Positions 45,801 to 56,243 of a DNA stretch of 64,000 bases are shown one piece after another. The position numbers and the translations under genes were made by a program. Numbering within the stretch: position 1 is the first letter of the stretch; each line of letters opens with the position of its first letter. The notes under the pieces were generated by a model, which was not told the origin of the DNA, did no database searches, and saw nothing but the letters and a program-made list of their open reading frames with translations. Origin of the DNA: Phellopilus nigrolimitatus (lineage: Eukaryota > Basidiomycota > Agaricomycetes > Hymenochaetales > Hymenochaetaceae); the NCBI GenBank assembly GCA_021029095.1, contig JAJOHG010000028.1, positions 310,001-374,000 of the forward strand, written 5' to 3'.

Positions 45801-46718
45801 ACGGGCGACACGCAATGAACAGCTTACTCAAGGATGCCGTTACTGATGAATTATCTCCATGTAGGTAGGCCACAATATTTAGCGTTTCAACATAGATATA
45901 CGAATGGCAGCCTTTCTCACTCACGACTGTAATGGGACTTAGTCAACATTGGATTATAATAGTTGTGTTCCGCTTGATACATAAGGATGGCCGAAATAAA
46001 TAAAAAAACGCACATGGAAGTCTAAGGGTGCGACCTCGCCGTCTTTCTTGACCCGAAAACAGATTCTAAATTTATGTGCTCGGTCTGTGTGTATGCTTCG
46101 AAAAACGACAAGTAAATCTCTTGTTCCATTTTCGAGTTGGAGACACTGTTGGATGAACATCTCTTACTCTGATGATTGAAGGATCGGACGAGTTATATGA
46201 AAGAGGCCTGACGTCGAGTTCGCAAGTGGTTGAATCGTCCACAGAATATAAAATAAAACACGTATGTGTAGTATCTAATTGCATGTCATAGTTAACTGTC
46301 GAGCGAGCGATTTAAAGTCAGGCTGGATTTTACATTTGCGATTGCTCTCTAAGGCAGCGTCTCATCGACCACAACTTGAAAAACTGGATACCGTTCACGC
46401 TTGCTTATGTGCTTATGTTGAATTCAGTTATGTAAGCTTACATATGAAGGCAGTAGTAGCTGTAAGGGAAAGCACGCAGTCGCGTGAAGATCTGTGCATT
46501 TTAGAAAGACACGTTGTGGCCAAGCAACTTGCAGTTGCACGCAGCCACTCAATGGATGGTCACGTGATAGAGAGTAAGCGGGAGCTTCGCTCCCCAATCA
46601 GGTTTGCTTACCACATCACTGTCGCAAGGGCGACCAAACTCTCATACGTTCACTGCGTTGATTCGATTCGTCACGCGTGCTGCAACAACCTGTTCGACAC
46701 TTTCCACAAGATCTCTGG

Positions 46719-46726
46719 TATATAAA
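46719..46726 (+). promoter_or_regulatory. TATA box of FK10
   Basis: TATATAAA in the context GGTATATAAACAACGATTAC, shared with FK4, FK5, FK11 and FK13, followed by a common leader that ends in TTGAACTCTA. Confidence 0.6.
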
Positions 46727-46851
46727 CAACGATTACGACGAATCTGTAACAAACCTTGAACTCTAGATCGCTAAAGGACTCGACAAGGCTAAACCTTTTC
46801 AAGCTCGCTTGCGAAGACTTCGACATAATTCTTGACCGTATCGAATCGAAG

Positions 46852-47716
46852 ATGCTCGAGGCCAGCCAAACTCTTCGAGGGGCTTGCAAGTCAGCAGGAG
46901 ACTCTCCGACTCTTGCCATAAAGAATCTTTCGGCCTTTCAAGTCGAAGATATTAGATATTGGGGTGTGCCATTCCTGATTCCATATATTGGAGGTGAGTG
47001 CATCTTGTCTCAAGGAGAGCGTCGCTGAATACATCATAGCAACTATGGATAAGCTGTTTAGATCTACAGTAGTGCTTCCCCTCGACGGAAGCGTCGCCAC
47101 GTCTGGCTTCGTCAATTGCGAGAACAAAGAAACGCCCGTGGACACCTTTCTCGATTTAGATTTGGAGATGGTCTCTCCATCCAAGCAGTCAAACAATCAT
47201 CGCACAGGAACAGTGCCTTTCATGGCTCGAGAAGTGCTTGACCTCAGCAACAAAGAATTCACCCGTGGGCTTCATCACGATCTTGAGTCTGTCCTCTATA
47301 CCGTTGTCTGGCAGGGCGTTGGATATATGGGTTACAAAATACCCAAGAAGGGAGACATTCTGGCCGATTGGAGGAAGGATTCTTGGAAGACAATTCAGGG
47401 TGCGAAACGGTTATTCATCAGAGAAAAAAACACAAGGAAGGAGATCCTTGATTGTATCGAGGACAAAAAACTTCGCTTTCACTGTCAAGGAATTGGAACT
47501 TGTTTTCAGGAGGCGGATGTAAAGGTCGATGTTCAAGAGGTACTAGAAAGCAAAAAATGGCTCAAGCTGACAATCGAGGAGAGGATACTCGCAGCCAATG
47601 CTACGATGCAGGTGGCTGCTATGGCTGCTCCCTCGGTCACTTATGCCGAGTGGATGAGAGGTGCCGGTGAAGATCCGTCTTGCGCTTGTTGTTCGCAATC
47701 GGGCGACACGCAATGA
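46852..47716 (+). CDS. FK10: short FunK1-type kinase-like protein (mini form)
   Basis: Exon 1 ends at 46993 and exon 2 runs 47040-47716, with a 46-nt intron in phase 1. The usual start (ATG of MGDFD) has been lost by a small deletion, leaving GAAGACTTCGAC. The first in-frame ATG is at 46852 (MLEASQTLRGACKS), giving about 272 aa, or translation begins elsewhere. Catalytic-loop position: LPLDGSVATS. LDLDLE, GTVPFMAREVLDL, HHDLESVLYTVVW and the tail EDPSCACCSQSGDTQ are kept. Otherwise open throughout, so it may be expressed or be newly inactivated. Confidence 0.55.
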
Positions 47717-48042
47717 CCAGCTTACTCGAGGGTGCCGCCACTATGTAATGAGTTATCTCGGCCACACTAATCAGCGTCTCAACATAGAACAAATGGCAGT
47801 CTTTCTCATTCCCAACTGTCTTGTGTATTGTAACTTAGGCAACATTGGATGATAATAGCTGTGTTCTGCTTGATAAATAAGGATTACCGAACGCACATGG
47901 AAGTATAGAGGGTGCGTCTTCGCCGTCTTCTTTGGACCGAAAACAGATTCTAATTTATGTGTTCGTGTCTCGCGTGTGGAAATCTATGCATTTTACAAAC
48001 ACACGTTGTGGCTAAGCAAGAATTTCAGGACGACAAACTCAT

Positions 48043-48062
48043 CGCGTAAACGCCGGCCCTAA
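48043..48062 (+). promoter_or_regulatory. Shared kinase upstream motif, copy 5
   Basis: CGCGTAAACGCCGGCCCTAA, 219 bp before the FK11 ATG, same orientation as in the other kinases. Confidence 0.6.
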
Positions 48063-48182
48063 TTAGGCAGGTTTGCTTGCCACTACCGCAAGGGCGACCA
48101 GACACTCGTACGTTTACTGCGTTGATTCAATTGGCCATGCATGCTGCAACAACCTGTTCGACACTTTCCTAAAGATATTTGG

Positions 48183-48190
48183 TATATAAA
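48183..48190 (+). promoter_or_regulatory. TATA box of FK11
   Basis: TATATAAA in the context TTGGTATATAAACGACGATT, 90 bp before the FK11 ATG. Confidence 0.6.
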
Positions 48191-48280
48191 CGACGATTAC
48201 GACAAACCTGTGACAAACCTTGAACTCTATATCGCTCGAGGATTCGACAAAGCTGAACTTTTTCAAGATTGCTCGCGAAG

Positions 48281-49184
48281 ATGGGAGATTTCGAAATAAT
48301 TCTTGACCGTATCGAATCGAAGATGCTCGAAGCCAGCCAAACTCTTCGAGGGGTCTGCAAGTCAACAGGGGAGTCTCCAACTCCCGCTATAAATGACCTT
48401 TCGGTGTGCCAAATCAGACATGTCAGCCCTTGGGACTCGGACGTGCCATTTCTGATTCCGTTTATAGAACTTCACTGGAAATATCATAGCAATTATGCAG
48501 AGGTTGATTATATCTACAGCAGTGCTTCCCCTCGACGGCAGCGTCGCTACGTCTGGCCTCGTTATATACGGCAACGGCGATCGTGAAACATATGTGGACA
48601 CCTTTCTCGACTTAGATTTGGAGATAGTTTCTTCATCCAAGCAACCAAGCAGCTGCCGTACAGGGACAATGCCGTTCATGGCTCGAGAGGTGCTGAACCT
48701 AAACAACAAAGAATTTACCCGTGGGCTTCATCATGACCTGGAGTCTCTCTTATATACTGTTGTCTGGCAGGGCGTTGGGTATAAAGGACACAAAACGCCC
48801 AAGAAGGGAGGCATTCTGGCTGATTGGAGGAAGGATTCTTGGAGCAAAAGTCTGAATGCGAAAACGTTGTTCATCACCAGCGAAGCGATCGGACCGAACT
48901 CGATGGAAGAAGTCCTTGAATACGTCGAAGATGAGGATCTCCGCATTTGCTGTGAAGGAATTGGATCTTGTTTTCAGGAAGTTGATCTTGATGTCAAAAA
49001 TCAACGCAAACGGGAAAAAGGAGATTGGCGCAAGTTATCACGCCAGGAGAGAGCGCTGGCGAAGGCCGCAGCGAGCAAGGCGGCTAGGACCTCTGCTCCC
49101 ACAGTCACTTATATCGATTGGATGGAAGGTGCCGGTGAAGATCCGTCGTGCACTTGTTGCTCGCAATCGGGCAACATGAGATGA
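48281..49184 (+). pseudogene. FK11: short FunK1-type kinase-like gene with lost splice donor
   Basis: The first exon starts normally (MGDFEIILDRIESKM) and reaches FLIPFI. The GGAG/GTGAGT donor of the other mini kinases is then deleted and replaced by TTTATAGAACTTCACTGG. The acceptor (ATATCATAG at 48486-48494) and the second exon are intact through LDLDLE, GTMPFMAREVLNL and the tail EDPSCTCCSQSGN. Reading straight through gives the wrong frame. Without an alternative donor the product is truncated. The second exon is chimeric: its middle matches FK2 and its end matches the long kinases. Confidence 0.6.
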
Positions 49185-49598
49185 CCAGTTTGCTGCTACT
49201 GATGAGTTATCTCCTTGTAGGCGGGCTACTCTAATTAGCATTTTTACATTGATTCAAGAATGGTAGCTACTCACAACTGTGTACTGTAACTTAAACAACA
49301 TTGGATTATAATAGCTGTGTTCCGCTTGATACACAATGAGCACCGAATGTACATGGAAGTACAAGAGGTGCTGCCTCGCCGTCTTTCTTGGGCTAAAAAC
49401 AGATTCTAAATTTATGTGCTCATGTCTATGTGACATATGTGTATGCCTCGAAAGTGATAGTAATCTCTCGTTTCATTGCCGAGTTGATGGCACCTGTTAT
49501 TTTGATGCCTGAAGGATCGGTCAAATTATATGAAGACTCATAATTGCGGTAAGACCTGACTTCAGGTTCGCGAGTTTTCTCACTCGCCTATGGGTTCC

Positions 49599-49601
49599 TA
49601 A
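49599..49601. repeat. Left TAA target-site duplication of the Harbinger element
   Basis: TAA immediately before the left inverted repeat; repeated at 52842-52844. PIF/Harbinger elements characteristically duplicate a 3-bp TWA site. Confidence 0.85.
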
Positions 49602-49632
49602 GAGCCCGTTCGGTTGCAAAACCGCGCGCGAT
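49602..49632 (+). repeat. Left terminal inverted repeat of the Harbinger element
   Basis: 31 bp, starting GAGCCCGTTCGG and ending CGCGCGAT; exact reverse complement of 52811-52841. Confidence 0.95.
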
Positions 49633-50103
49633 CACAATCTCGTGTTACCGAAATCTGCAAGGCCGCAGATAGAGATAGAGTATCCAACTTGATAGAGATA
49701 GAGGTCTGCCGAACGCGTTTGAACTTTTTCCTGAGAAAATCCGAAAACAAATTAATTGCCTTTTTTGACTGTGCTCGCAGGCCTTGTTACATAACTAGAT
49801 AAGTCGACCAAAGTAAGTAATTAAGATCGGCATATATTGTTACTCTAGTTTATTTGCTCGTATTTGTCGAATTGTAACGTAGGTTAACAAAACTGAAAGG
49901 TATAGTAAAAACTACATTTATAGACAGCTTGGGCTGTGCCCTGCATGGCAAAATAATTTTTGTAGCGAGATGTCAAGAAATGGGTTCATAAAAGGTGACA
50001 CAGCTTTCCCAGCAAAAGTGTAATGTTTTCTCTAGAATTCAAGCTCCGTATGATAATCACTAATTATACAACATTGTACACTGTACGACTCATTGCCAGC
50101 TCA

Positions 50104-51446
50104 ATGGCTATCACCCGAACTGCAAAGAATACACGACAATCCGAATACCGCAAGCGCCATGGTTTCATGCGCAACATCTTGCTTCTCTCTTGCTTGAGTG
50201 CTGGTTATGCTATACAGTCTATTTCTGGCCGCTTCGTGAAAACACCACTTAACGACTCGCAGCTGTCAGGACAAGGGTGGCTAACAGAGATTCTTGCTGG
50301 ACATGATGACCGGTGTCGGAATGTTCTGGGCTTGAACAAGCATGTTTTTGAGAAGCTGTTGTCAGAACTGGAGAAACGGGCAGGGCTTTGTGATACAAAG
50401 CATTTACGGGCAGAGGAGCAGCTCGCAATCTTCCTCTACATATCATGTACTGGTCTATCAATACGAAAGGCCCAGGACCGCATTCAGCGGAGTGCAGATA
50501 CAATATCCAAGTGAGATACATCTGTCTTCAAGTCTTCACTTTAAGCTAACCTAATTTTAAGATGCTTCCGTCGTATTGTTGATGCTCTCACATCAATGCC
50601 TGTCTACAGCGCATACATCAAGCTTCCAAAAGCCACTGATCCCACTCCGGCCGAGATCCGAGATGAGCCCAAGCTCTATCCTTACTTCAAAAATTGTCTT
50701 GGAGCACTTGACGGTACACACATCTATGCGACTATTCCACTTGAAGACAGGCCTCGCTTTCGTAATAGAAAGGGGTTCATATCACAGAATGTACTCGCTG
50801 TGGTTTCATTTGACATGCAATTTCTTTATGTGCTGAGTGGTTGGGAGGGAAGTGCAGCAGATAGCACAATTTTGGAGGATGCACGTTCGAAAGACTTCAG
50901 AATCCCTGAATCAAGGTTTTACCTTGGCGATGCAGGGTTTCCTGGTAGTCTCTTCATCATAGTCCCTTACCGTGGTGTCCGCTACCACCTGCGAGAGTGG
51001 GGTGCAGCCAAAAAAAGGTATTTATCCAAGTCACCATACTTTATTCCTATTCACTTCAATATGTGTGCAGACCCCGGGATTACAAGGAACTCTTCAATTT
51101 ACGCCATGCACAGGCACGAAATGTTGTCGAACGCATATTTGGAGTCTTCAAAAAACGCTTCCAGATCTTTTCATCTGCACCCGAGTATCCTGTCGAGACC
51201 CAAGCAAAGCTTGTGCAGGCTCTTTGTGTCGTGCACAACTTCATACGTATCTATGATCCCAGTGACATGCCGGAGGAGAATGTGCTGGAGGACAGTTTAG
51301 AGACAGGAGATGCAGTACAAGCTGGCGGGTTAGCCGGATCTTCAACTCGGAGAGAGAAACAAAAGGCAGAGCAGCTTCATGATAAAATTGCAACAGAGAT
51401 GTGGGACGACTATCAACAGTTATTGGACAGCAGACGTCGTCATTAG
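50104..51446 (+). CDS. Harbinger (HARBI1-like) DDE transposase
   Basis: Three exons (50104-50510, 50562-51017, 51071-51446) join in frame to about 412 aa; an in-frame ATG at 50023 could extend it by 27 residues. An N-terminal helix-turn-helix region (QLAIFLYISCTGLSIRKAQD, then SADTISKCFRRIVDAL) precedes the DDE_Tnp_4 nuclease. Catalytic residues are visible: Asp 186 in LDGTHI, Asp 259 in LGDAGF and Glu 308 in NVVERIFGVFKKRF. All three lie in the expected context, and the exons joined across both introns restore them, so the enzyme appears intact. It cuts and inserts the element as a complex with the Myb-like partner encoded on the other strand. Confidence 0.92.
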
Positions 51447-51460
51447 ATAAGTTAAATAAA

Positions 51461-52616
51461 TTAAACAGAACTACCATACTTTGCGAGTGCTCTATTCAAA
51501 TATACTGTGCGAGTACTCTTCTTACCAAGAGCAAGATAGGCATCTGCAATGTCTGTCCTCTCTCTGAAAAGCTCCGCAACGTCAACCATTTCATTGTCCG
51601 ACAGTTCCTCAGACTCTTCTACGGCTCGGATTGCAGCTGATTTGCGCTGAGGCGACGATAAGATGGCCTGGGAAGCTGGTCCTTCAGAACTGGAATTGAA
51701 AGCATCAACGGCCGACTCAATGGATGAGCTCAGCGAGAAAATGGCCGTTGTGCCAGACTGACGACCCTTCTTCTTCTTCGGCTGAGGCTCGGGAGTGCTT
51801 TCCGCAGGGCGTTTGAGCACCATGGCTGGCGGGTCATCAGGATCCACATCCATATCACTAGTCTATAATAGTGTATCAGTACGACAAAGAGGAAGGTGGA
51901 ATACACGCGAGAACACAGGACGGCATGCAGATGTTTCGCAAAGGTGTTCGGAATAAAGAAGAACAGTAAATAATAACAAGACGAGAGACGCACCTCTTCA
52001 TCATTGTCACTCATATTCTTCTCGGGATCACGAAGATCAGGGTGAAGAACCTCGTCCAGAAGACCACCCGTCGGTTCGCGCCCAGGCCTGAATGCATTCG
52101 AGCCGTTTGGGGCAATGCCATCCACTAGAAGCGCCATATCTTCGTAAAGTGGGAAGTTCTTCTTCCTCCATGGCGAAGCTTTCGGGTTTGACTGGAAGAA
52201 CATTAGCAGAGAAGATTTTACTTGTAATATAGACAGACCTTGATTAGAGAGTCCCACACATCAGCTGTAGCAGTTACAAGCTGCAGTTCACCATCCCAGC
52301 CGAAGCCTGACTGTCCACGAAGGTTACGAACAAGCTGGTACTCGCTCTTCAACTGCGAAGGTATTAGAATGAACAGCTTGTGCAATTGACGAAGACTCAC
52401 CCTTTGCCATCTACTTTTGCCCTGTGAAACACCCTTCGGAGCACCCCCACTAATCACTTCACTGCCTCTCAAGGCCTCAACGACGAGCTGCCAAACTTGA
52501 GTTTTCCAACCGTTTTCGCTCTGGAGGCCGTCGTCTTTGGCCTTCTTGAGTGTGCTGACAAGCGTGGCCTCATTCGCAGATGTCCATTTCGAGTTGTCCT
52601 TTTTGTTGTCGGCCAT
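51461..52616 (-). CDS. Harbinger-associated Myb/SANT-like DNA-binding protein
   Basis: Four exons (52616-52401, 52352-52239, 52191-51994, 51862-51461) join in phase 0 to about 309 aa. Residues 1-145 form a Myb/SANT-like domain of the type paired with Harbinger transposases: NSKWTSANEATLVSTLKKAK, a basic loop before WQRLKSEYQLVRNLRGQSGFGWD, then VWDSLIKSNPKASPWRKKNFP. The C-terminal half is acidic and Ser-rich with a lysine run (PKKKKGRQ) that could be a nuclear signal, and ends with a helical region (DVAELFRERTDIADAYLAL). In this superfamily the Myb-like protein brings the transposase to the nucleus and to the transposon ends. Convergent with the transposase. Confidence 0.9.
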
Positions 52617-52810
52617 AAGCACTAGAGACAGTACGCGCGATACGATTTTTGCAACTTGCAAAACAGGTCAGACCTGTATTTATTTTTCATAGGGAAATCT
52701 ATTTCGCAGATTGAGATACAGCTACGAGATACAGGCAACCGAACAGGTGCGTTATCGGAAAAATCGCGACAGTATCGCGCGCGATCACGATCTAAAATTT
52801 GGCAGGGATT

Positions 52811-52841
52811 ATCGCGCGCGGTTTTGCAACCGAACGGGCTC
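52811..52841 (-). repeat. Right terminal inverted repeat of the Harbinger element
   Basis: 31 bp, exact reverse complement of 49602-49632, followed by TAA at 52842-52844. Confidence 0.95.
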
Positions 52842-52849
52842 TAAACAAA

Positions 52850-54480
52850 ACATGTCCGCACAGTATCTGAGTGCGTATCGTGGTTCACTGCCGAGCGAGC
52901 GAATTCGAGTCCAGCTGAGTTTTATTCAAACAATGGTGGTATTGTGAGCTCACCACGAAAGACGTGTGGCACCGCTCTGTCATTGCTAAAACCGTGCTCG
53001 AGTTAAGCACGGAATACAATTGACTAATAAACTTCAGGACGCCCGTTGCGTTTAGGATAAGAGCGTGCATCTGAGACCAGAGATTCTGCGCTTGCGCGCT
53101 TTCACGTTGCGCATTATCGGGAGCCGGTAAGGACACAGATAGACACCCATAAAGTAAATTTGCTGCCAGTCATATGCAGGTAAGAGCACGGACAGACGAC
53201 TTGAAAATGTAACTTGCTTGGGTGGAAAAGGGATGGACAAGCGAAAAGGAAATCCAAAACAGTGTTGTTGTCATCGATCGTGAGAACGATTCTTGCCGCG
53301 GAAGGCTCGCCTGTGTTGACCACGTCGTGCGGTCTAATCGGCTTCCTCGACCTGACATTCGAGCTCACCACGGAGAAGACGTACAAAAAGAGATTGCCGT
53401 ACTTCTTGCCGCAAACTGCTACTTTGATTGCATCTAGCAGCAGCGCGAGGATAAGCAGTCGGGAGAAGTAAGGTGGCCATGCGGAGATGGGGCTATGAAG
53501 GAATTCTGAGCAACGACGGGCGACGAAAGGTGTGTGCTGGCTCGCATTAGATCCCTTGTTGACGTTTAGAATTGCATGCTTGCGCATATTTGAAGCTCGA
53601 ATCTCAATTGGAGAAACTGGAACTCGTGTAGATGATGCCCTGGTCTTTGTCCTTGTCTGGAATTTTGGCTTCTGCGGGAAACGCTGGCTAGGACGTATAA
53701 CGAACTTGGTGCAGTTTCGCTGCTCATTGAGAGCTCCAGCGTTGAGATGGACTTGGTCACGAAGACAAAGGCAAAGCAAGAATTCTACCAACATATCGAT
53801 CTGTACCACCGCCGTCGAAGCTACAAGTCAATAACTGAAACTGAGCTCAGAAGGTTGTTCTCGCTCGCCTTTTATCTGATTCTTCTGGTGCTATGAATAG
53901 GATTTCTTCTCTTCGATAGCCGTGCTTTTCCCGGACTAATGTCTGTCGGGGCTTGCACGACTGATTTAGACGTTGGCAGAGCGAATGAATCTCTATACCT
54001 TGGAAATAGTCATTTGTCAGCTCAGATCTGATACAGAGGCAGACTTACTTTTGATTCGAAAATACTGCTTGTTTTGCACGCCTAAATTCTTCGACATCTT
54101 GACTAGCAAACTGGACGGATTGAGGTCCCGCGCAAAAAGAAAAACATTTGTTCGTCATATGTGCAAGAACTATTGTATCAGAACGGACAGATATGGCCCT
54201 GGTCCCCAAACTAATGCATCAAAGCTGACAGAGGTACGTTGTCCTTTGTAACGCGTCATATTGTCCTGTGGTTTCGATTATCATTTAGCACTGACAGGTA
54301 ACTGTTTAGGCCCACGTCTGAAATCGTTATTGTACGAGTCAACACTGGCGGATGTCGTGCGGTTGCGCTTGGCAAATCGCGCTTCGATCTGAATACTGCA
54401 CTTGCATGTGAAGTCTGAGCCCTTCACTGCGGTCGGTTCAACGTACGCCTCTCGACAGGATGGGATTCTTTGAAAGTTAA
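52850..54480 (-). repeat. Module R, copy 4
   Basis: Inverted counterpart of 16250-18260. The minus strand includes a 231-codon open frame at 53809-53114 (QVHLNAGALNEQRNC near its start) and, in another frame, NLWSQMHALILNA at about 53075. The two copies differ by small indels that move the frame, so the original coding structure, if any, is lost in at least one of them. Confidence 0.5.
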
Positions 54481-54538
54481 ACAATGGACGGCCGATTGGC
54501 CGGATGCTGTCACGATCCCGTGCTGGCCATAAAATGAC

Positions 54539-55810
54539 GACGAATGCACACTGGAGCCTTTCAACTTCATTCCGTCCCTTTGTCTTCTCGTATCGCTGCT
54601 TTTGTATAAAGGGATCTCAAACAGCATTCTCCAGTATCATCTCGCTCGCTCTCACTTTGTTGAAATTACCAGTCGTATATTACGTCCTTCAGGCATCACG
54701 TCTGGCTCAGACTGACGCTTGCTCATTTAGCTGCCCATCGCCTGCTGTATCCGTACAAAGCATTCTACTCCCGAACGCAAACAGGGAGTACACGTCGGTA
54801 TCCATGGATCCGTTCGCGACATCGACGTGGAAGGGAAAGATATCCAAGAAGCCCAAGCAGAGGATGGAGACGCAGAGGTACTATTTCATACGTCTGGTTT
54901 TACGTCAATATCTGTACCTGACGCCGCCCTTAATCTTGTAGCAACAAGGAAGGACAGGTTGTGTCTGGATTGACCGTCGCTGAACCGTCTTCGCCGGATG
55001 TCTCGTCAAAAGGCTTTTCCTTATTCAAAGCTTCTTATGCATTAATAATCTTTACCTCGGCTCTCAGAAATACCCTCGCTCAGCAAGGTCGACATTTTCA
55101 ACATGGCATGGCAGCGGAACATTCGCGCCGAAGCGTTTACCCGGCTCCCGCTGAATCCATGGAGCACGCCTTCCTCCCCGACGCAAAGGGGAAATACTCG
55201 TTCATACCCATGGGCCTCTCACCCAGGCCCATATCGAAGGGAAAGGCATCCCAGAAAGCCAAGAAGGGACTTAGAACTCGGAGGTACCGTTTCCTTTATT
55301 TTATTTTATTTTAATTTCTGCGCCTGACCACGTCCATGTTTTGTAGGAGCAAGGAAGGACTGATTGCATCTGGTTCAACCGTCGCTGGACCGTCTTCTCC
55401 GGACGTCTCCTCGGATGACCTTCCTGTGTTCGGCGCTCATTGTGTGTCAACAATCTCTACCTCGGTCGGTGCTGGACCGTCCGACATCCCCTCGCTCAGT
55501 AGGATAGACCAATTCAGCATGGCAGCTACGTATTCGCGTCGGAGTGATTTGGATATTGGCTTGGGAGTATATGTCGCCAACGACGGCCCGAGGTACAGTG
55601 TCGCAAACGGAGAGTACTCGCCAGCACCCATGGTTCGCTTCCCGACGTCGAGGTGGAAAGGAAAGGGCCCCCAGACGGGCGCTGCGCGCTTCAAGTCGTT
55701 CTCGTATTTAGCGCCGTCCTTGCTTGTGGTCAGCGCGCTCCGTGCTGTTCTGACTGTTTTGCGCGCCGGCTGGCTTGGGCTTGGGTCAGTATTCCCGGTT
55801 TGGTCGTAAG
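54539..55810 (+). pseudogene. Partial zinc-finger locus, N-terminal exons only
   Basis: Begins with the conserved CCATAAAATGACGAC TATA-like context and carries variant copies of the 5-prime exons: STWKGKISKKPKQ (about 54820-54870), LTVAEPSSPDVSSKGFSLF (54965 on), MEHAFLPDAKGKYSFIP (about 55158-55210), SKEGLIASGSTVAGPSSPDV (55346 on) and TISTSVGAGPSDIPSLSR. Exon types appear more than once, suggesting internal tandem duplication. The zinc-finger exon is absent. The mirror region is 15050-16180. Confidence 0.5.
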
Positions 55811-55949
55811 TGTGATAGTGGTCATATGGATTCCACGGGTTTGCTTTGTACTGCTCTGACGGGGCTTTGGACTTCTTGGGCTTGAGCCTGAGGATATTCA
55901 GGAGGTTCATCGCTATAGGTCGAGGGACAAATTTGGATCGAAAAGGCAA
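55437..55949 (-). CDS. Hypothetical protein, possibly chimeric
   Basis: An open frame of 170 codons (or 157 from the ATG at 55910). Its first 90 or so residues (MNLLNILRLKPKKSKAP..., NPWNPYDHYHTYDQ) have natural composition and no match elsewhere in the window. The remainder is the antisense of the duplicated zinc-finger exons. A TATA box (GTATAAAG, about 55984-55991) lies 40 bp upstream. It may be a real gene whose 3-prime end was replaced by the duplication, or a chance frame. I do not recognise the family. Confidence 0.35.
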   Translation of the reverse strand: MPFRSKFVPRPIAMNLLNILRLKPKKSKAPSEQYKANPWNPYDHYHTYDQTGNTDPSPSQPARKTVRTARSALTTSKDGAKYENDLKRAAPVWGPFPFHLDVGKRTMGAGEYSPFATLYLGPSLATYTPKPISKSLRREYVAAMLNWSILLSEGMSDGPAPTEVEIVDTQ

Positions 55950-56243
55950 ATACGAGTATGGATTACGCCTGTAGAAAGGCGCACTTTATACAGGAACCTG
56001 AAATATCTATTCCATTCTTTGAAATGGATCGGTCTGGACACGCAACACACATTGCAATCGGGTTTTTAAACAGACCGGTCGTTTCGGTGTCAGTGGTTTG
56101 TCCATGTTTTAGGCACACTGCAGCTTTGCATAACTGAAACGTTGTCTGCTTTCCAAAGTTATGGGACTACGGACCCGTCAGCAAAGTTAGTAAAGCATTT
56201 ACGCATGAGAGTTGATGACACTTACTACACCTAAGTAAAAAAA

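Larger units (their letters stand above)
49602..52841. mobile_element. Complete PIF/Harbinger DNA transposon (3,240 bp)
   Basis: Bounded by perfect 31-bp terminal inverted repeats at 49602-49632 and 52811-52841, starting GAGCCCGTTCGGTTGC, and by TAA duplications. It carries the two convergent genes typical of the superfamily, a DDE transposase and a Myb/SANT-like DNA-binding protein, both open after splicing, with stop codons only 14 bp apart. Subterminal regions share further words (GCGCGATCAC, GATAGAGATAGAG). It appears autonomous and recent. Two unoccupied paralogous sites occur in this window. Confidence 0.93.
36610..55530. repeat. Right arm of a giant inverted duplication
   Basis: Mirror image of 15050-32520: decayed inner gene, module R, zinc-finger gene, FK8, FK9, FK10, FK11, module R, partial zinc-finger locus. 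The arm is longer mainly because of the 3,240-bp Harbinger insertion at 49602. Similarity is highest around 37.9-41.4 kb and lower toward both ends. Confidence 0.85.
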
